Below are positions 26,769-37,927 of a stretch of 64,000 nt of DNA, one piece after another (within the stretch, counting starts at the first letter, position 1; each line of letters starts with the position of its first letter). Made by a program: the position numbers and the translations under genes. Source of the stretch: Clostridium sp. (GTDB lineage Bacteria; Bacillota; Clostridia; Clostridiales; Clostridiaceae); the NCBI RefSeq assembly GCF_018372875.1, contig NZ_JAHAIF010000012.1:1-64000 (forward strand). The letters are read 5' to 3'. The notes under the pieces were generated by a model. It saw only the letters and a list, made by a program, of their open reading frames with translations, did not search any database and was not told the DNA's origin.

Positions 26769-28259
26769 ATGTTCCAATTTGAAACGCAACTAAATAAGCT
26801 GAAACATGAAGTGCTAACAGCTGTGGCTAAATTAGCAAAGGATGATAAGTTGACTAAAGAGTCAATTGAAAAGGTTCCTTATGAAGTAATTAAAGGAGAT
26901 ACAGCAATGTATAGGTGTTGTGTCTACAAAGAGAGAGCTATCGTTTTAGAAAGAGCAAAACTTGCATCAGGATTTTTAGCTAATGGGGACACAGAAGATT
27001 TAGAACTAATAGATATTAGACCTGATGAACAAATTATTTATGTTATTGAGGCTGCTTGTGATAAGTGCCCTATAAATAAGTATAGTGTAACAGATTCCTG
27101 TAGAAATTGCCTTGCACATAGATGTCAAGAAGCATGTAATTTTAATGCAATTAGCTATATTGCTGGACGAGCATATATAAATCAAGAGATGTGTAAAGAA
27201 TGTGGTATGTGTAAAAAAGCTTGTCCTTATGATGCTATTTCAGAAGTTATGAGACCTTGTAAAAAAGTATGCCCTACAGGAGCATTGGATGTTAATCCAG
27301 AAACAAGAAGATCTATTATAAAAGAAGAAAAGTGTGTAAACTGTGGAGCTTGTATGTCAGCATGTCCTTTTGGTGCAATTTCTGATAAGAGTTTAATTGT
27401 ACCAGTTGCAAAGAGATTAGCAAGGGGAAGAAAGATGTATGCAGTAGTAGCTCCTGCTATAACTGGTCAGTTTGGAGCAAAAATAGGATATGGACAAATT
27501 AAAAATGCAATAAAGAAATTAGGATTTATTGATATGGTAGAAGCAGCTTGTGGTGCTGATGGGGTTACTGTTCATGAAAGTAATGAATTTGTTGAAAGAA
27601 TGGAAAAGGGAGAGAATTATATGACTAATTCTTGTTGCCCAGGATTTTTAAATTATATTGAAAAGATGTTCCCAGATCAAAAGGATAAAATATCAGGTAC
27701 AGTTTCTCCAATGGTAGCTACAGGTAGATATATTAAAAAGAATGACCCTGATTCAAAGGTAGTATTTATAGGGCCATGTACAGCTAAAAAGAGTGAAGCT
27801 GTTAGAGATGGTATTAAGGGAGCTGTAGACTATGTACTTACATTTGAGGAGCTTATTGCATTGTTTGAAGCATTTGATATAGATCCAGCAGAATGTGAAA
27901 ATGAAGTTGTAGATGATGCATCTATATTTGGTAGAGGTTTTGGTGCTGCTGGAGGATTAACTGCAGCTATAGAAAACTATATAAAAGAAGCAGGAGTAGA
28001 TGTAGACTTTAAACCAGTTAAAGTATCTGGTGGAATAGAAATAAAGAAAACTATGAATATGGCTAAGGTTGGAAGATTAGATGGTAACTTTATTGAGGGT
28101 ATGATGTGTGAAGGTGGATGTATAAATGGTGCAGGTACAATAGTTCCATCTTTAAGAGCAAAAGGAGTATTTAATAAGACTAATATTCAAGCCACTAAGA
28201 AGACTGTATTATCAAATGATACTTTAAAAGAGTATGAAGAAATTAATTTAGAAAGATAG
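26769..28259 (+). CDS. Ferredoxin-type [FeFe] hydrogenase (group B-like)
   Basis: This 496 aa monomeric hydrogenase would exchange electrons between ferredoxin and protons/H2. The N-terminal half has many cysteines for iron-sulfur clusters: C97-C123 region, CKECGMCKKACP (142-152) and CVNCGACMSACP (189-200). The H-cluster motifs are NSCCP (287-291), GPCTAKKSE (335-343) and EGGCINGAG (448-456). PCxAKK at the second motif, rather than MPCxxKKxE, is the mark of group B (C. pasteurianum CpIII-like) enzymes. The first motif has Asn where Thr is usual. Maturases are not in the window. It is monocistronic with GAGGTG before the ATG. Confidence 0.85.
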   Translation: MFQFETQLNKLKHEVLTAVAKLAKDDKLTKESIEKVPYEVIKGDTAMYRCCVYKERAIVLERAKLASGFLANGDTEDLELIDIRPDEQIIYVIEAACDKCPINKYSVTDSCRNCLAHRCQEACNFNAISYIAGRAYINQEMCKECGMCKKACPYDAISEVMRPCKKVCPTGALDVNPETRRSIIKEEKCVNCGACMSACPFGAISDKSLIVPVAKRLARGRKMYAVVAPAITGQFGAKIGYGQIKNAIKKLGFIDMVEAACGADGVTVHESNEFVERMEKGENYMTNSCCPGFLNYIEKMFPDQKDKISGTVSPMVATGRYIKKNDPDSKVVFIGPCTAKKSEAVRDGIKGAVDYVLTFEELIALFEAFDIDPAECENEVVDDASIFGRGFGAAGGLTAAIENYIKEAGVDVDFKPVKVSGGIEIKKTMNMAKVGRLDGNFIEGMMCEGGCINGAGTIVPSLRAKGVFNKTNIQATKKTVLSNDTLKEYEEINLER

Positions 28260-28269
28260 GTATCTAAAG

Positions 28270-28312
28270 ACTATAAGAATAATATTATAACTATTATTCT
28301 TATAGTTTTTTC
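28270..28312 (+). terminator. Terminator after the hydrogenase gene
   Basis: ACTATAAGAATAATA pairs perfectly with TATTATTCTTATAGT, followed by a T run. Confidence 0.9.
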
Positions 28313-28423
28313 TTATGTATAAATAATAATTTGAAATAGCTAGAAAAATTAAGCAAATAGAAAATATTTAAGCCTAGTTAGTTATAATTAGATTATTTAG
28401 GGTAATAATATAGAAGATAATAT

Positions 28424-28452
28424 TTGAATAAAATGGATAGGGAGGATATTAT
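28424..28452 (+). promoter_or_regulatory. Promoter of groESL
   Basis: TTGAAT, 17 bases, TATTAT. The CIRCE element begins 11 bases downstream, the usual arrangement for HrcA repression. Confidence 0.6.
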
Positions 28453-28462
28453 AATAATTGTA

Positions 28463-28489
28463 TTAGCACTCTATTAAAGTGAGTGCTAA
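28463..28489 (+). promoter_or_regulatory. CIRCE element (HrcA operator)
   Basis: TTAGCACTC-N9-GAGTGCTAA is a perfect CIRCE inverted repeat. It puts groESL under control of the heat-shock repressor HrcA, whose gene is not in the window. Confidence 0.97.
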
Positions 28490-28577
28490 CAAAAGAAAAG
28501 TGAGTTTTTATAGGCCTACAAAAACTATAGGTTCTAACTATGTCGGGTTAGAAACAGGGTTATAAATATATAAATGA

Positions 28578-30513
<1,936 letters not shown>

Positions 30514-30523
30514 GAAGTTTTGA

Positions 30524-30560
30524 AGAGGTAAAGGATAATAGTCCATTACCTCTTTTTTTT
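30524..30560 (+). terminator. Terminator of groESL
   Basis: AGAGGTAA pairs with TTACCTCT and nine T follow. The ~320 bases from here to pilB are AT-rich with no ORF; a TATAAT at 30851-30856 may be the -10 of the pilus operon. Confidence 0.88.
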
Positions 30561-30885
30561 TGTAAATATCACATACATATGCTTGTAAGTAAGCTAGCGA
30601 AATTAAGTGTTGCACAATATATGGGATAGTATGTTGATATAGTAGATTGTATATGAACAAATTAGTTCAAAAGAATATATAGACCTGTTTATTAGAAATC
30701 CTGATTTTAATATATGAAGTTAAATAGAAAAATGAATACAATTTTAATAAAATTAAAAAATAACACCTGAGATTAAGTATCTATATGGAAATGATGGAAA
30801 ATGTCGTAAAAAAAGCATTGGTAATTATTTTATTTAATTACAATAAAGTGTATAATTAATATAAAGTAGGAATAGTGGTGAGAAG

Positions 30886-32583
30886 ATGATTAGGACTAAG
30901 AAAAGGTTAGGAGATATTTTAGTACAAGCGGGGAAAATAAATCAATCAGATTTAATGTCGGCTTTAAAGAAACAAGCTTTAAGCGGAAGACGACTAGGGG
31001 AAATACTAGTCGATGAGGGGTTAGTTAGTGAAAACGATATCTTATCTGTTCTTGAGTTACAATTGGGAATAAAAAAAGTTAATTTAGATTCTATTGATAT
31101 AGATGAGAATGCGATAAGATCAGTATCAGAATCTATTGCTAGGAAACATAATATTTTACCTATAAAAATTGAAGGAAATGATATATATATTGCAATGTCA
31201 GATCCCTTTAATTTAATGGCTGTAGAAGATGTTAAGGTAGTAACTGGACTTAATGTAAAAAAAGTATTAGAAAAAAAAGATTCTATATCAAAAGCTATTA
31301 AAAACTTTTATACGAAGCAATATGCAGAAAAAGTGGCTCAAGATTTAGTTCAAAAAGAAAAAGAGAATACTAAGAAAAAGCAAGAAGAAAAGCAAGTTTC
31401 AGAACTTGAAAAAGCTACGGCTAATGCTCCAGTTGTTAAGTTAGTAGATACTATAATACAAAACTCTATCAGAATGGGTGCAAGTGACGTTCACGTAGAA
31501 CCTTTTGAAAATGAAGTTAGAGTAAGAGCAAGAGTAGATGGAAGCTTACAAAATATGCTTAGTATACCTAAAGAATCACAAAATACTTTGATTACAAGAA
31601 TCAAAATATTAGCAAATTTAAATATTGCAGAAAAAAGAATTCCACAGGATGGTAGAATTCTTACAAATATAGATGGAAAATCAGTTGATTTGAGAGTTTC
31701 TATCCTTCCAACTGTAAATGGTGAGAAGGTAGTTATAAGAATTCTTTCTAAGGATTCTAGCCTTATGAATAAGGAAAGTCTAGGAATGAGAAAGGATGAC
31801 ATGAAAAAACTTGAACAGATATTGCAAAATCCTTTTGGAATAATACTAGTAACTGGACCAACAGGAAGTGGTAAATCCACTACTTTATATGCAGTTTTAA
31901 ATGAATTAAATACTATAGATAAAAATATTATTACAGTAGAGGATCCAGTTGAATTTATGGTTGATGGTATAAATCAGGTAAATGTAAACTCAAAAGCTGG
32001 ATTAACATTTGCATCAGGTCTTAGATCTATATTAAGACAAGACCCTGATATTATAATGGTTGGAGAAATTAGAGATGGTGAAACTGCAGAAATTGCCATT
32101 AGGGCGGCAATTACTGGACATGTAGTTTTAAGTACACTACATACAAATGATGCACCATCCTCAGTTGCTAGATTAGTTGATATGGGAATTGAACCATATT
32201 TAATATCAACATCTGTAACAGGAATAATTGCACAAAGACTTGTTAGAAAAGTTTGTACTAAGTGTGCTAAAAAGTATTATGCCTCAGAATATGAAAAAAG
32301 AATTCTTGGTAGAGATAGTGATGAAAAGATAATTTTAACTAAGGGAGAAGGATGTCCACATTGTAATGGTACAGGCTATAAAGGAAGAATTGGTATTTAT
32401 GAAATACTTCCTATTGAAAGAAATGTTAGGGATGCAATTACAGCAGGAAAGAATTCAGATGTATTAAAAGATATTGCTATTAAAGATGGAATGAAAACAT
32501 TGAGAATGGCATGTATGGAACATGTTTATGAAGGAATTACAACAGTAGATGAATTACTAAGGGTAGCTGTAGTAAGGGAGTAA
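30886..32583 (+). CDS. pilB: Type IV pilus assembly ATPase PilB
   Basis: This 565 aa hexameric ATPase drives pilus extension from the cytoplasm. The N-terminal domain is MshEN type with two RLG...L repeats (RLGDILVQAG and RLGEILVDEG), a module known to bind cyclic di-GMP. The motor domain carries Walker A GPTGSGKST near residue 325, the aspartate box, the Walker B segment IIMVGEIRDGETAEIA and the zinc tetracysteine CTKCAKK...CPHCNGTG. It is the first gene of the pilus operon. pilC follows after 18 bases. Confidence 0.95.
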   Translation: MIRTKKRLGDILVQAGKINQSDLMSALKKQALSGRRLGEILVDEGLVSENDILSVLELQLGIKKVNLDSIDIDENAIRSVSESIARKHNILPIKIEGNDIYIAMSDPFNLMAVEDVKVVTGLNVKKVLEKKDSISKAIKNFYTKQYAEKVAQDLVQKEKENTKKKQEEKQVSELEKATANAPVVKLVDTIIQNSIRMGASDVHVEPFENEVRVRARVDGSLQNMLSIPKESQNTLITRIKILANLNIAEKRIPQDGRILTNIDGKSVDLRVSILPTVNGEKVVIRILSKDSSLMNKESLGMRKDDMKKLEQILQNPFGIILVTGPTGSGKSTTLYAVLNELNTIDKNIITVEDPVEFMVDGINQVNVNSKAGLTFASGLRSILRQDPDIIMVGEIRDGETAEIAIRAAITGHVVLSTLHTNDAPSSVARLVDMGIEPYLISTSVTGIIAQRLVRKVCTKCAKKYYASEYEKRILGRDSDEKIILTKGEGCPHCNGTGYKGRIGIYEILPIERNVRDAITAGKNSDVLKDIAIKDGMKTLRMACMEHVYEGITTVDELLRVAVVRE

Positions 32584-32601
32584 TTAGTGGGAGGTGTAAA
32601 T

Positions 32602-33816
32602 ATGGGGGTTTTTAGATATCAAGCTAAAAATTTAGAAGGAAATTTAATTGATGGTAAATTAGAAGCTAATAATAGAAGTGATGTAGTACAGAATTTAAGA
32701 GAAAGAAGATATTATCCAATAACTATAGAAGAAGAATCAACAAGTATAATGCATCAAGATATAGAACTGTTTAGTAAGGTAACATTAAAAGAGTTATCTA
32801 ATTTTTGTAGGCAGTTTGCATTTGCTATACAATCTGGAACTCCAATACTAAGGGCTATAGAGTTAACTATGGAACAATGTGAAGGAAAGAAACTTAAGGA
32901 AGTATTAAAAAGAGCTCATGCACAGGTTCAAAGAGGAAGACCTCTGTCAGAAGCATTTAAGATGGAGGATGATATACCAGAATTAATGGTACATATGATA
33001 CAGGCTGGAGAAACTTCTGGTAGGTTAGATTATGTAATGAATGAATTATCAAATTATTATAAAAAGATGTATAAACAGAAGCAAAAAATAAGCTCTGCAA
33101 CAATGTATCCTAAAATAGTAGTTGTTTTTTCAGTTATTATAGTAACTTTATTGCTTATATTTATAGTTCCTCAGTTCATAGAGAATTTGCTATCTACAGG
33201 TGGTGAATTACCTCTTCCAACTAAGATACTAATGGGGATAAGTACCTTTGTAAAGAAAACATGGATGTTGATTTTAGCATTTGGAATTTTAGCAGTTGGT
33301 TATAAACTATATTTTTTGGATAGAGATCCAAATTATCAAATGATGTCAGGAAAAAGAAAAATTTCTGGTAAATTATTTGGTAATATAAATAGACAGATGA
33401 TAGCAGGTAGGTTTGCTAATACTTTTGCAATATTAAGTTCATCTGGAATTAATATTATAAGTGCTTTAGATATTTCTGGGAAGGTCCTAGAGAATAAGTA
33501 TGTTGAAAGTAAGTTGATGCAAGCTAAGGAAGATATAAAAAGAGGAAATCAAATAGGAAAAACATTAGAAGATTTGGGTGTATTCCCAATTATGCTAACA
33601 CAAATGATAACAATAGGTGAAGAAACAGGTACCATGGAAGAAATTTTAGTGAAAACATCAGAATATTATGATGGTGAAGTTGAGGCTGCTACTGAAAAGT
33701 TAATAACAATGATAGAACCAATATTAATTATGGGATTAGCAGCAGTAGTATTAGTTATTATATTAGCATTAATATTACCGATGTTTAATATGTATGATGC
33801 AATGAGTGCAATGTAG
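32602..33816 (+). CDS. pilC: Type IV pilus inner-membrane platform protein PilC
   Basis: This 404 aa GspF/PilC-family membrane protein connects the PilB motor to growing pili. Two homologous T2SF domains are visible, each with the FCRQFAFAIQSGTPILRAIE or FANTFAILSSSGINIISALD type segment. Three membrane helices are expected (about 170-190, 220-240 and 375-400). I chose ATG 32602, preceded by GGGAGGTG; the GTG 15 bases upstream is inside that site. It is followed by the major pilin gene. Confidence 0.94.
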   Translation: MGVFRYQAKNLEGNLIDGKLEANNRSDVVQNLRERRYYPITIEEESTSIMHQDIELFSKVTLKELSNFCRQFAFAIQSGTPILRAIELTMEQCEGKKLKEVLKRAHAQVQRGRPLSEAFKMEDDIPELMVHMIQAGETSGRLDYVMNELSNYYKKMYKQKQKISSATMYPKIVVVFSVIIVTLLLIFIVPQFIENLLSTGGELPLPTKILMGISTFVKKTWMLILAFGILAVGYKLYFLDRDPNYQMMSGKRKISGKLFGNINRQMIAGRFANTFAILSSSGINIISALDISGKVLENKYVESKLMQAKEDIKRGNQIGKTLEDLGVFPIMLTQMITIGEETGTMEEILVKTSEYYDGEVEAATEKLITMIEPILIMGLAAVVLVIILALILPMFNMYDAMSAM

Positions 33817-33875
33817 TGCTTTGATATAAATTTTATATTTATATAGATTTTAATTATTTTTAGGAGGTATAATTT

Positions 33876-34271
33876 ATGAATGAATTAGCAAAAAGAAAAA
33901 AGAAAAAAGGGTTTACATTAGTAGAACTTATAGCTGTTATGGCTATACTAGCAATACTAGCAGCAGTATTAGCACCAAAGGTTGTAGGTTATATTAAAAA
34001 GGCAAATGAAACTAAAATTATGGAAGAGTGTAGGACAGTATCTTTAGCGGTAAAATCTTATAATATTGATGCGTCTACAACTATTGAAGGAACAGCAAAA
34101 GTAAGTGATTTAGTTGATGAAACTTATGCTAATATTTCAGACTTATTAAATCTTAAAGATTTGAAGAAAATAGACAAAGATGCAGTAGATGTTGATACAT
34201 GTCATAAAGTAGCAGAGGGAACTTATACAGGTTCTTTGTCAGACTTAGGACCACAAGAAGAGAAAAAATAG
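33876..34271 (+). CDS. pilA: Major type IV pilin PilA (prepilin)
   Basis: This 131 aa prepilin has a short basic leader ending in Gly12, the class III cleavage site G|FTLVE with the assembly Glu5, and a hydrophobic helix to about residue 40. A small soluble domain with two cysteines (in EECRTV and DTCHKV) could form a disulfide. It has the best ribosome site of the locus (TAGGAGGT). A terminator follows directly, so it is probably expressed more than the downstream genes. Those features make it the likely main subunit. Confidence 0.88.
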   Translation: MNELAKRKKKKGFTLVELIAVMAILAILAAVLAPKVVGYIKKANETKIMEECRTVSLAVKSYNIDASTTIEGTAKVSDLVDETYANISDLLNLKDLKKIDKDAVDVDTCHKVAEGTYTGSLSDLGPQEEKK

Positions 34272-34291
34272 TATATTTATAAATTTATATT

Positions 34292-34322
34292 GCTCCTTTA
34301 ATTAAGGTTAAAGGGGCTTTTT
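34292..34322 (+). terminator. Partial terminator between pilA and pilD
   Basis: GCTCCTTTAA pairs with TTAAAGGGGC, then five T. The pilD ribosome site lies 10 bases later, so read-through must feed the rest of the operon. Confidence 0.75.
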
Positions 34323-34340
34323 CAAAAAAAGGAGAAAATA

Positions 34341-35102
34341 ATGAGTTTTATAATAGGAGTAATAGTATTCTTCTTTGGAACATTAATAGGTAGCTTTTTA
34401 AATGTGTGTATATTTAGGATTCCAAATGAAGAGTCAATAGTGTATCCTCCATCTCATTGTGGGAATTGTAATCATAGGCTTAAGGTGCTAGATTTAATAC
34501 CTATATTTAGTTATATATTTTTAAGAGGAAGATGTAGATATTGTAAAGGTAGAGTATCTTTGCAGTATCCATTGGTGGAGGGACTTACAGGAGTCCTTTT
34601 TGTTTTAATATACTTGAAGTATGGATTAACAATTGAACTTTTTAAGTTCATGGTATTTACAGCATTGCTTATAGTTATAGGAATTATAGATTTAAAAACG
34701 CAAGATATATATGATTCTACAGTTATATTAACTGGTGTTGTTGGAATAGGATTTATAATAATAGAGTTTTTTATGGGAAATGAAATTAATATATCTGCTT
34801 TAGCAATAGGTATATTAGTACCTGTAATATTCTTGGCTATTTTTTCAGCATTTGGAGCTATGGGTTGGGGGGATGTAGAGCTTGTAGGAGTTACTGGATT
34901 ATTTCTTATAGGTAAGTTTAATATAATAAACTTGTTTTTATCAATAATAATTGGTGGAAGCTTTGCTATTGGTTTTATGGTTTTAAAAAAGAAAGAAAAA
35001 GGCAATATGATGGCATTTGGTCCATATATAGCAATGGCATCCTATATAACTTTATTATTTCCAAATGAAATTATTAATTTATATGTAAATACTTTCTTGT
35101 AA
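34341..35102 (+). CDS. pilD: Prepilin peptidase PilD
   Basis: This 253 aa membrane aspartyl protease cuts the prepilin leaders and usually also N-methylates the new N terminus. The zinc-binding cysteine pairs CGNC and CRYC frame the methylase domain (about 37-70). The two active-site aspartates are in GIIDLKTQDIYD and in GWGDVELVG, which corresponds to the GxGD motif. About seven membrane segments are expected. AAAGGAG precedes the ATG. Its four presumed substrates are encoded in the same locus. Confidence 0.94.
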   Translation: MSFIIGVIVFFFGTLIGSFLNVCIFRIPNEESIVYPPSHCGNCNHRLKVLDLIPIFSYIFLRGRCRYCKGRVSLQYPLVEGLTGVLFVLIYLKYGLTIELFKFMVFTALLIVIGIIDLKTQDIYDSTVILTGVVGIGFIIIEFFMGNEINISALAIGILVPVIFLAIFSAFGAMGWGDVELVGVTGLFLIGKFNIINLFLSIIIGGSFAIGFMVLKKKEKGNMMAFGPYIAMASYITLLFPNEIINLYVNTFL

Positions 35103-35118
35103 TAAAAGAGGTGAGTAT

Positions 35119-36126
35119 ATGTTTGAAAAAGAAAATATTGCTATAGATATAAATAGTGACAAGATTTCTATTTTAGTAGGAACTAAATACAAGATAAGCA
35201 ATGCAACTATTTTAGACACACCAGAAGGTGCATTTATAAATGATAGAATTGTAGATGTAAATAAGTTAGGTGAAGTAATTAGAGCGTATTTAAAAAAGTC
35301 AAAAATTAAATCTAAAGATGTTTCTTTTGTATTAAGAGGAGAAGACTTAATTACTAGACATATAGTTATGCCAATGGTAAAAGAAGAGGCAATGAGGGAT
35401 TCTGTAGATTTTGAATTAAGACAATTTATAGGAGATAAAATAGATGAATATTACTTTGATTATGAAGTTATATCATACAATAAGGAAGAGAACAATGGAA
35501 ATGCAGATGTGTTTATTGTAGCTGCAGAGAAGGATAAAATAGATGAATATATTGAATTAGGAAAGATATTAAACCTGAATGTAAAAGCTATAGATATATA
35601 TGCAAATTTGTTGGCAAGAGTATATAAAAACTTAAAACCATCGTTTTTAAGGAGAATAAAAAGTGTAGGTATAATTTCTATTGATAATGATTCTTCTTCA
35701 ATAACTATAACTGAATGGGGAAAACTTGTTTTGGAGAAATATCAAATATTTGGAATGGAAAATGGATTTGATAGAAAATTTAAGGACGAGTTGGAATATG
35801 ATAACTATATAAATAGTATAGATTTAACAGAAGTAAAAGAGGAAGAAGAGTTAATTGATAAATACTTTAAAGATTTGGTTATTCAGTTTAATTCGTTTAT
35901 ACAATACTATACAGTTGGTAAAGTGAAAAAGAATCTAGATAGAATATTTATTGTAGGAGCAGCAAGTAGAATAAGAGGTATTCAGCAGTATTTTGAAGTT
36001 AATTTAAATGCTAGATCTGGTAACGTTCCAACTTTTTTAGATATGAAGTCAACTGTTAAAGTACCTAAAAGAATACACTTGAAAGACTATATATATTGTT
36101 ATGGTTTATTGTTGAGAAGGGGGTAA
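35119..36126 (+). CDS. pilM: Type IV pilus assembly protein PilM
   Basis: This 335 aa cytoplasmic actin-like protein (PilM/FtsA fold) links the motor side to PilN. The opening IAIDINSDKISILVG is the phosphate-binding loop of this fold, and FIVGAASRIRGIQQYFE near the C terminus matches the adenosine-binding segment. It begins 16 bases after pilD and is followed by pilN after six bases. The order pilM-pilN-pilO is the conserved alignment-complex block. Confidence 0.9.
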   Translation: MFEKENIAIDINSDKISILVGTKYKISNATILDTPEGAFINDRIVDVNKLGEVIRAYLKKSKIKSKDVSFVLRGEDLITRHIVMPMVKEEAMRDSVDFELRQFIGDKIDEYYFDYEVISYNKEENNGNADVFIVAAEKDKIDEYIELGKILNLNVKAIDIYANLLARVYKNLKPSFLRRIKSVGIISIDNDSSSITITEWGKLVLEKYQIFGMENGFDRKFKDELEYDNYINSIDLTEVKEEEELIDKYFKDLVIQFNSFIQYYTVGKVKKNLDRIFIVGAASRIRGIQQYFEVNLNARSGNVPTFLDMKSTVKVPKRIHLKDYIYCYGLLLRRG

Positions 36127-36132
36127 TAGTTA

Positions 36133-36678
36133 ATGAGTAAGGAGTTGAATTTATTACCTCAAGTCTATAATGCAGGTGAAGAAGCTAAGAAGAAAAAGAA
36201 AAATTTGATTCTTGTAACTGCTGGGGGTATAGCTTTAGTAGGGTTAGGAGTAGGTTATGTATTTGGTAGGCAAGTATATTTAGAATATCAAAAAAAGTAT
36301 TTAATAGAAGAAGTAAATAGGAATAAAGAAATGGTTGAAAAAGATAAAAGGCTTAATAGTGAAATTAGTCTTATTAAATCTCATATAGAAAAGGCAAAAA
36401 GCTTAGAAGTATTAAAATCAAAAAGTACAGATAAATTATTAAAAAGTCTGTCTGATAATTTTCCCCCAAGTATAATATTGTCTAATTTGAATTATACAAA
36501 AGCTAAAATTACGTTATCAGGGACATCTTCATCTAAAAATGATATATGGGTATTATGGGGGAATCTTAGAGAGAGTAAACAATTTCAGAATTCCTATATT
36601 ACAAGTATAACAGAAGGCAACGGTACATTTACTTTTAATCTTGAGATTTCTTTAGGAGGTGAAGAGGTAAATGGCTAA
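36133..36678 (+). CDS. pilN: Type IV pilus assembly protein PilN-like
   Basis: This 181 aa bitopic protein has a cytoplasmic start MSKELNLLPQVYN, which resembles the PilN motif (INLLP) that binds PilM, one membrane helix (about 25-47) and an extracytoplasmic coiled coil plus a small ferredoxin-like domain. Similarity is low, as usual for PilN. The position between pilM and pilO gives most of the support. Its end overlaps pilO by eight bases. Confidence 0.8.
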   Translation: MSKELNLLPQVYNAGEEAKKKKKNLILVTAGGIALVGLGVGYVFGRQVYLEYQKKYLIEEVNRNKEMVEKDKRLNSEISLIKSHIEKAKSLEVLKSKSTDKLLKSLSDNFPPSIILSNLNYTKAKITLSGTSSSKNDIWVLWGNLRESKQFQNSYITSITEGNGTFTFNLEISLGGEEVNG

Positions 36679-37312
36679 GATGGGGAAAAACGGAAGAGCT
36701 ATCAGTAAAAATGAAAAAATATTAATGGCAGTATTATGTGCAGTTTCATTATTTTTTATTATTGATATTCTTATAATAGAACCAAGTAATAGAAAAATTA
36801 AGCCTCTTAAAGAGGAGGTTAAGGTGTTAAAAGAACAAGTTCAGAATATAGAAGGTATTGATTCAAGTATAAAAGAAAAAGAAGGAAAGCTTGAGGGATT
36901 AAAAGCAGAGTTTGAAAAAGCATCACAAACAATTCCTAAAACAGATAGATATCCACAAGTAATTAAGGACATTGAGGGCATGTCAGCAGCAACAGGTACT
37001 ATAGTAACTAATTATACACTATCTAAACCATCTACATTCGCAAGTGATGAAAATGGAGAGAATGAGGAGCAGAACGCTCAAAGTGGATTGCAGGTATTTA
37101 CAATACAGATGAATGTAAAAGGAGATTATGTTAATGTACTGTCTTTTATAAATAAATTAGAATCAGACTCTAGAATTAAAGAGGTAATATCGTTAAATAG
37201 TAAAAAAGATTCTTCTAATATAAGTGTGGTATATTATGTTGCAGGTAGTATTGATGTGGAAGACTATGATTTTAATGAGGGTAGCTTTGGAAAGCAAAAT
37301 CCTTTTAATTAG
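36671..37312 (+). CDS. pilO: Type IV pilus assembly protein PilO-like
   Basis: This 213 aa protein has one N-terminal membrane helix (about 14-33), a coiled coil (35-85) and an extracytoplasmic domain, the standard PilO layout. It should form a heterodimer with the PilN-like protein. The ATG overlaps the end of pilN, and GAGGT stands just before it. Assignment rests on topology and order more than on residue motifs. Confidence 0.8.
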   Translation: MAKMGKNGRAISKNEKILMAVLCAVSLFFIIDILIIEPSNRKIKPLKEEVKVLKEQVQNIEGIDSSIKEKEGKLEGLKAEFEKASQTIPKTDRYPQVIKDIEGMSAATGTIVTNYTLSKPSTFASDENGENEEQNAQSGLQVFTIQMNVKGDYVNVLSFINKLESDSRIKEVISLNSKKDSSNISVVYYVAGSIDVEDYDFNEGSFGKQNPFN

Positions 37313-37336
37313 TATTTATAGTAAGGTGGTGCTTGA

Positions 37337-37909
37337 ATGAAGAAAAAGAAAAGTAATGGATTTACTTTAGTAGAGCTAATGGCATCTTTAGCTATATTCA
37401 CCATTTTATCTGTAAGTATTATATCTATAATTTCTTTATCAATACAGCATAATTATATGAACAAACAAAGGTATCAGTCAGATTTGAATTCTAAAACATT
37501 TATAGAATTAATGAAAAAGTACACTAATAGACCACAGAAGCCATTATCTTCTCCGCCACCAGTACCGACGCCAACATTTTATACAAGAGATGGAGAATAT
37601 TATATTGCATTTAATGATGATACTGAATTAACTAATTACGTAAATAATAAATTTGTTAAAACTGAATCATATGCAATGACTACAACAGATATATTGTCTA
37701 ATGATCCATTAGTTAATATTACACTAGCGATGGATGAAGTCAAAACAAAATCTCCATCAAAAAGGTATGCAATTATTATTGATTCTGATTGGGATAGTAG
37801 TAATGATGTTTATGATTTAGACCTATGGTCTTGGGATATTAAAAAAGGACAATCTAGTATGGTCAATAGGAAAATAGTACTTAGACCGAGTTCTATACCA
37901 AGAACCTAG
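37337..37909 (+). CDS. Minor prepilin (type IV pilin-like)
   Basis: This 190 aa protein has a basic leader ending in Gly8, the cleavage motif G|FTLVE with Glu5, and a hydrophobic helix. The soluble domain has a proline-rich stretch (about 70-82). It is likely a minor pilin processed by PilD. It has no cysteine and no resemblance to PilA after the helix. I cannot give a specific name such as PilV or PilW. Confidence 0.82.
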   Translation: MKKKKSNGFTLVELMASLAIFTILSVSIISIISLSIQHNYMNKQRYQSDLNSKTFIELMKKYTNRPQKPLSSPPPVPTPTFYTRDGEYYIAFNDDTELTNYVNNKFVKTESYAMTTTDILSNDPLVNITLAMDEVKTKSPSKRYAIIIDSDWDSSNDVYDLDLWSWDIKKGQSSMVNRKIVLRPSSIPRT

Positions 37910-37927
37910 TAGGAAATAGGTGATAAT

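Noticed and set aside
30562..30885. Possible c-di-GMP riboswitch before pilB
   Set aside because: The GEMM core sequences are not present; the gap looks unstructured.
34511..35005. Minus-strand ORF of 164 codons opposite pilD
   Set aside because: It lies wholly within pilD and its Ile/Asn/Pro composition is typical of a shadow frame.
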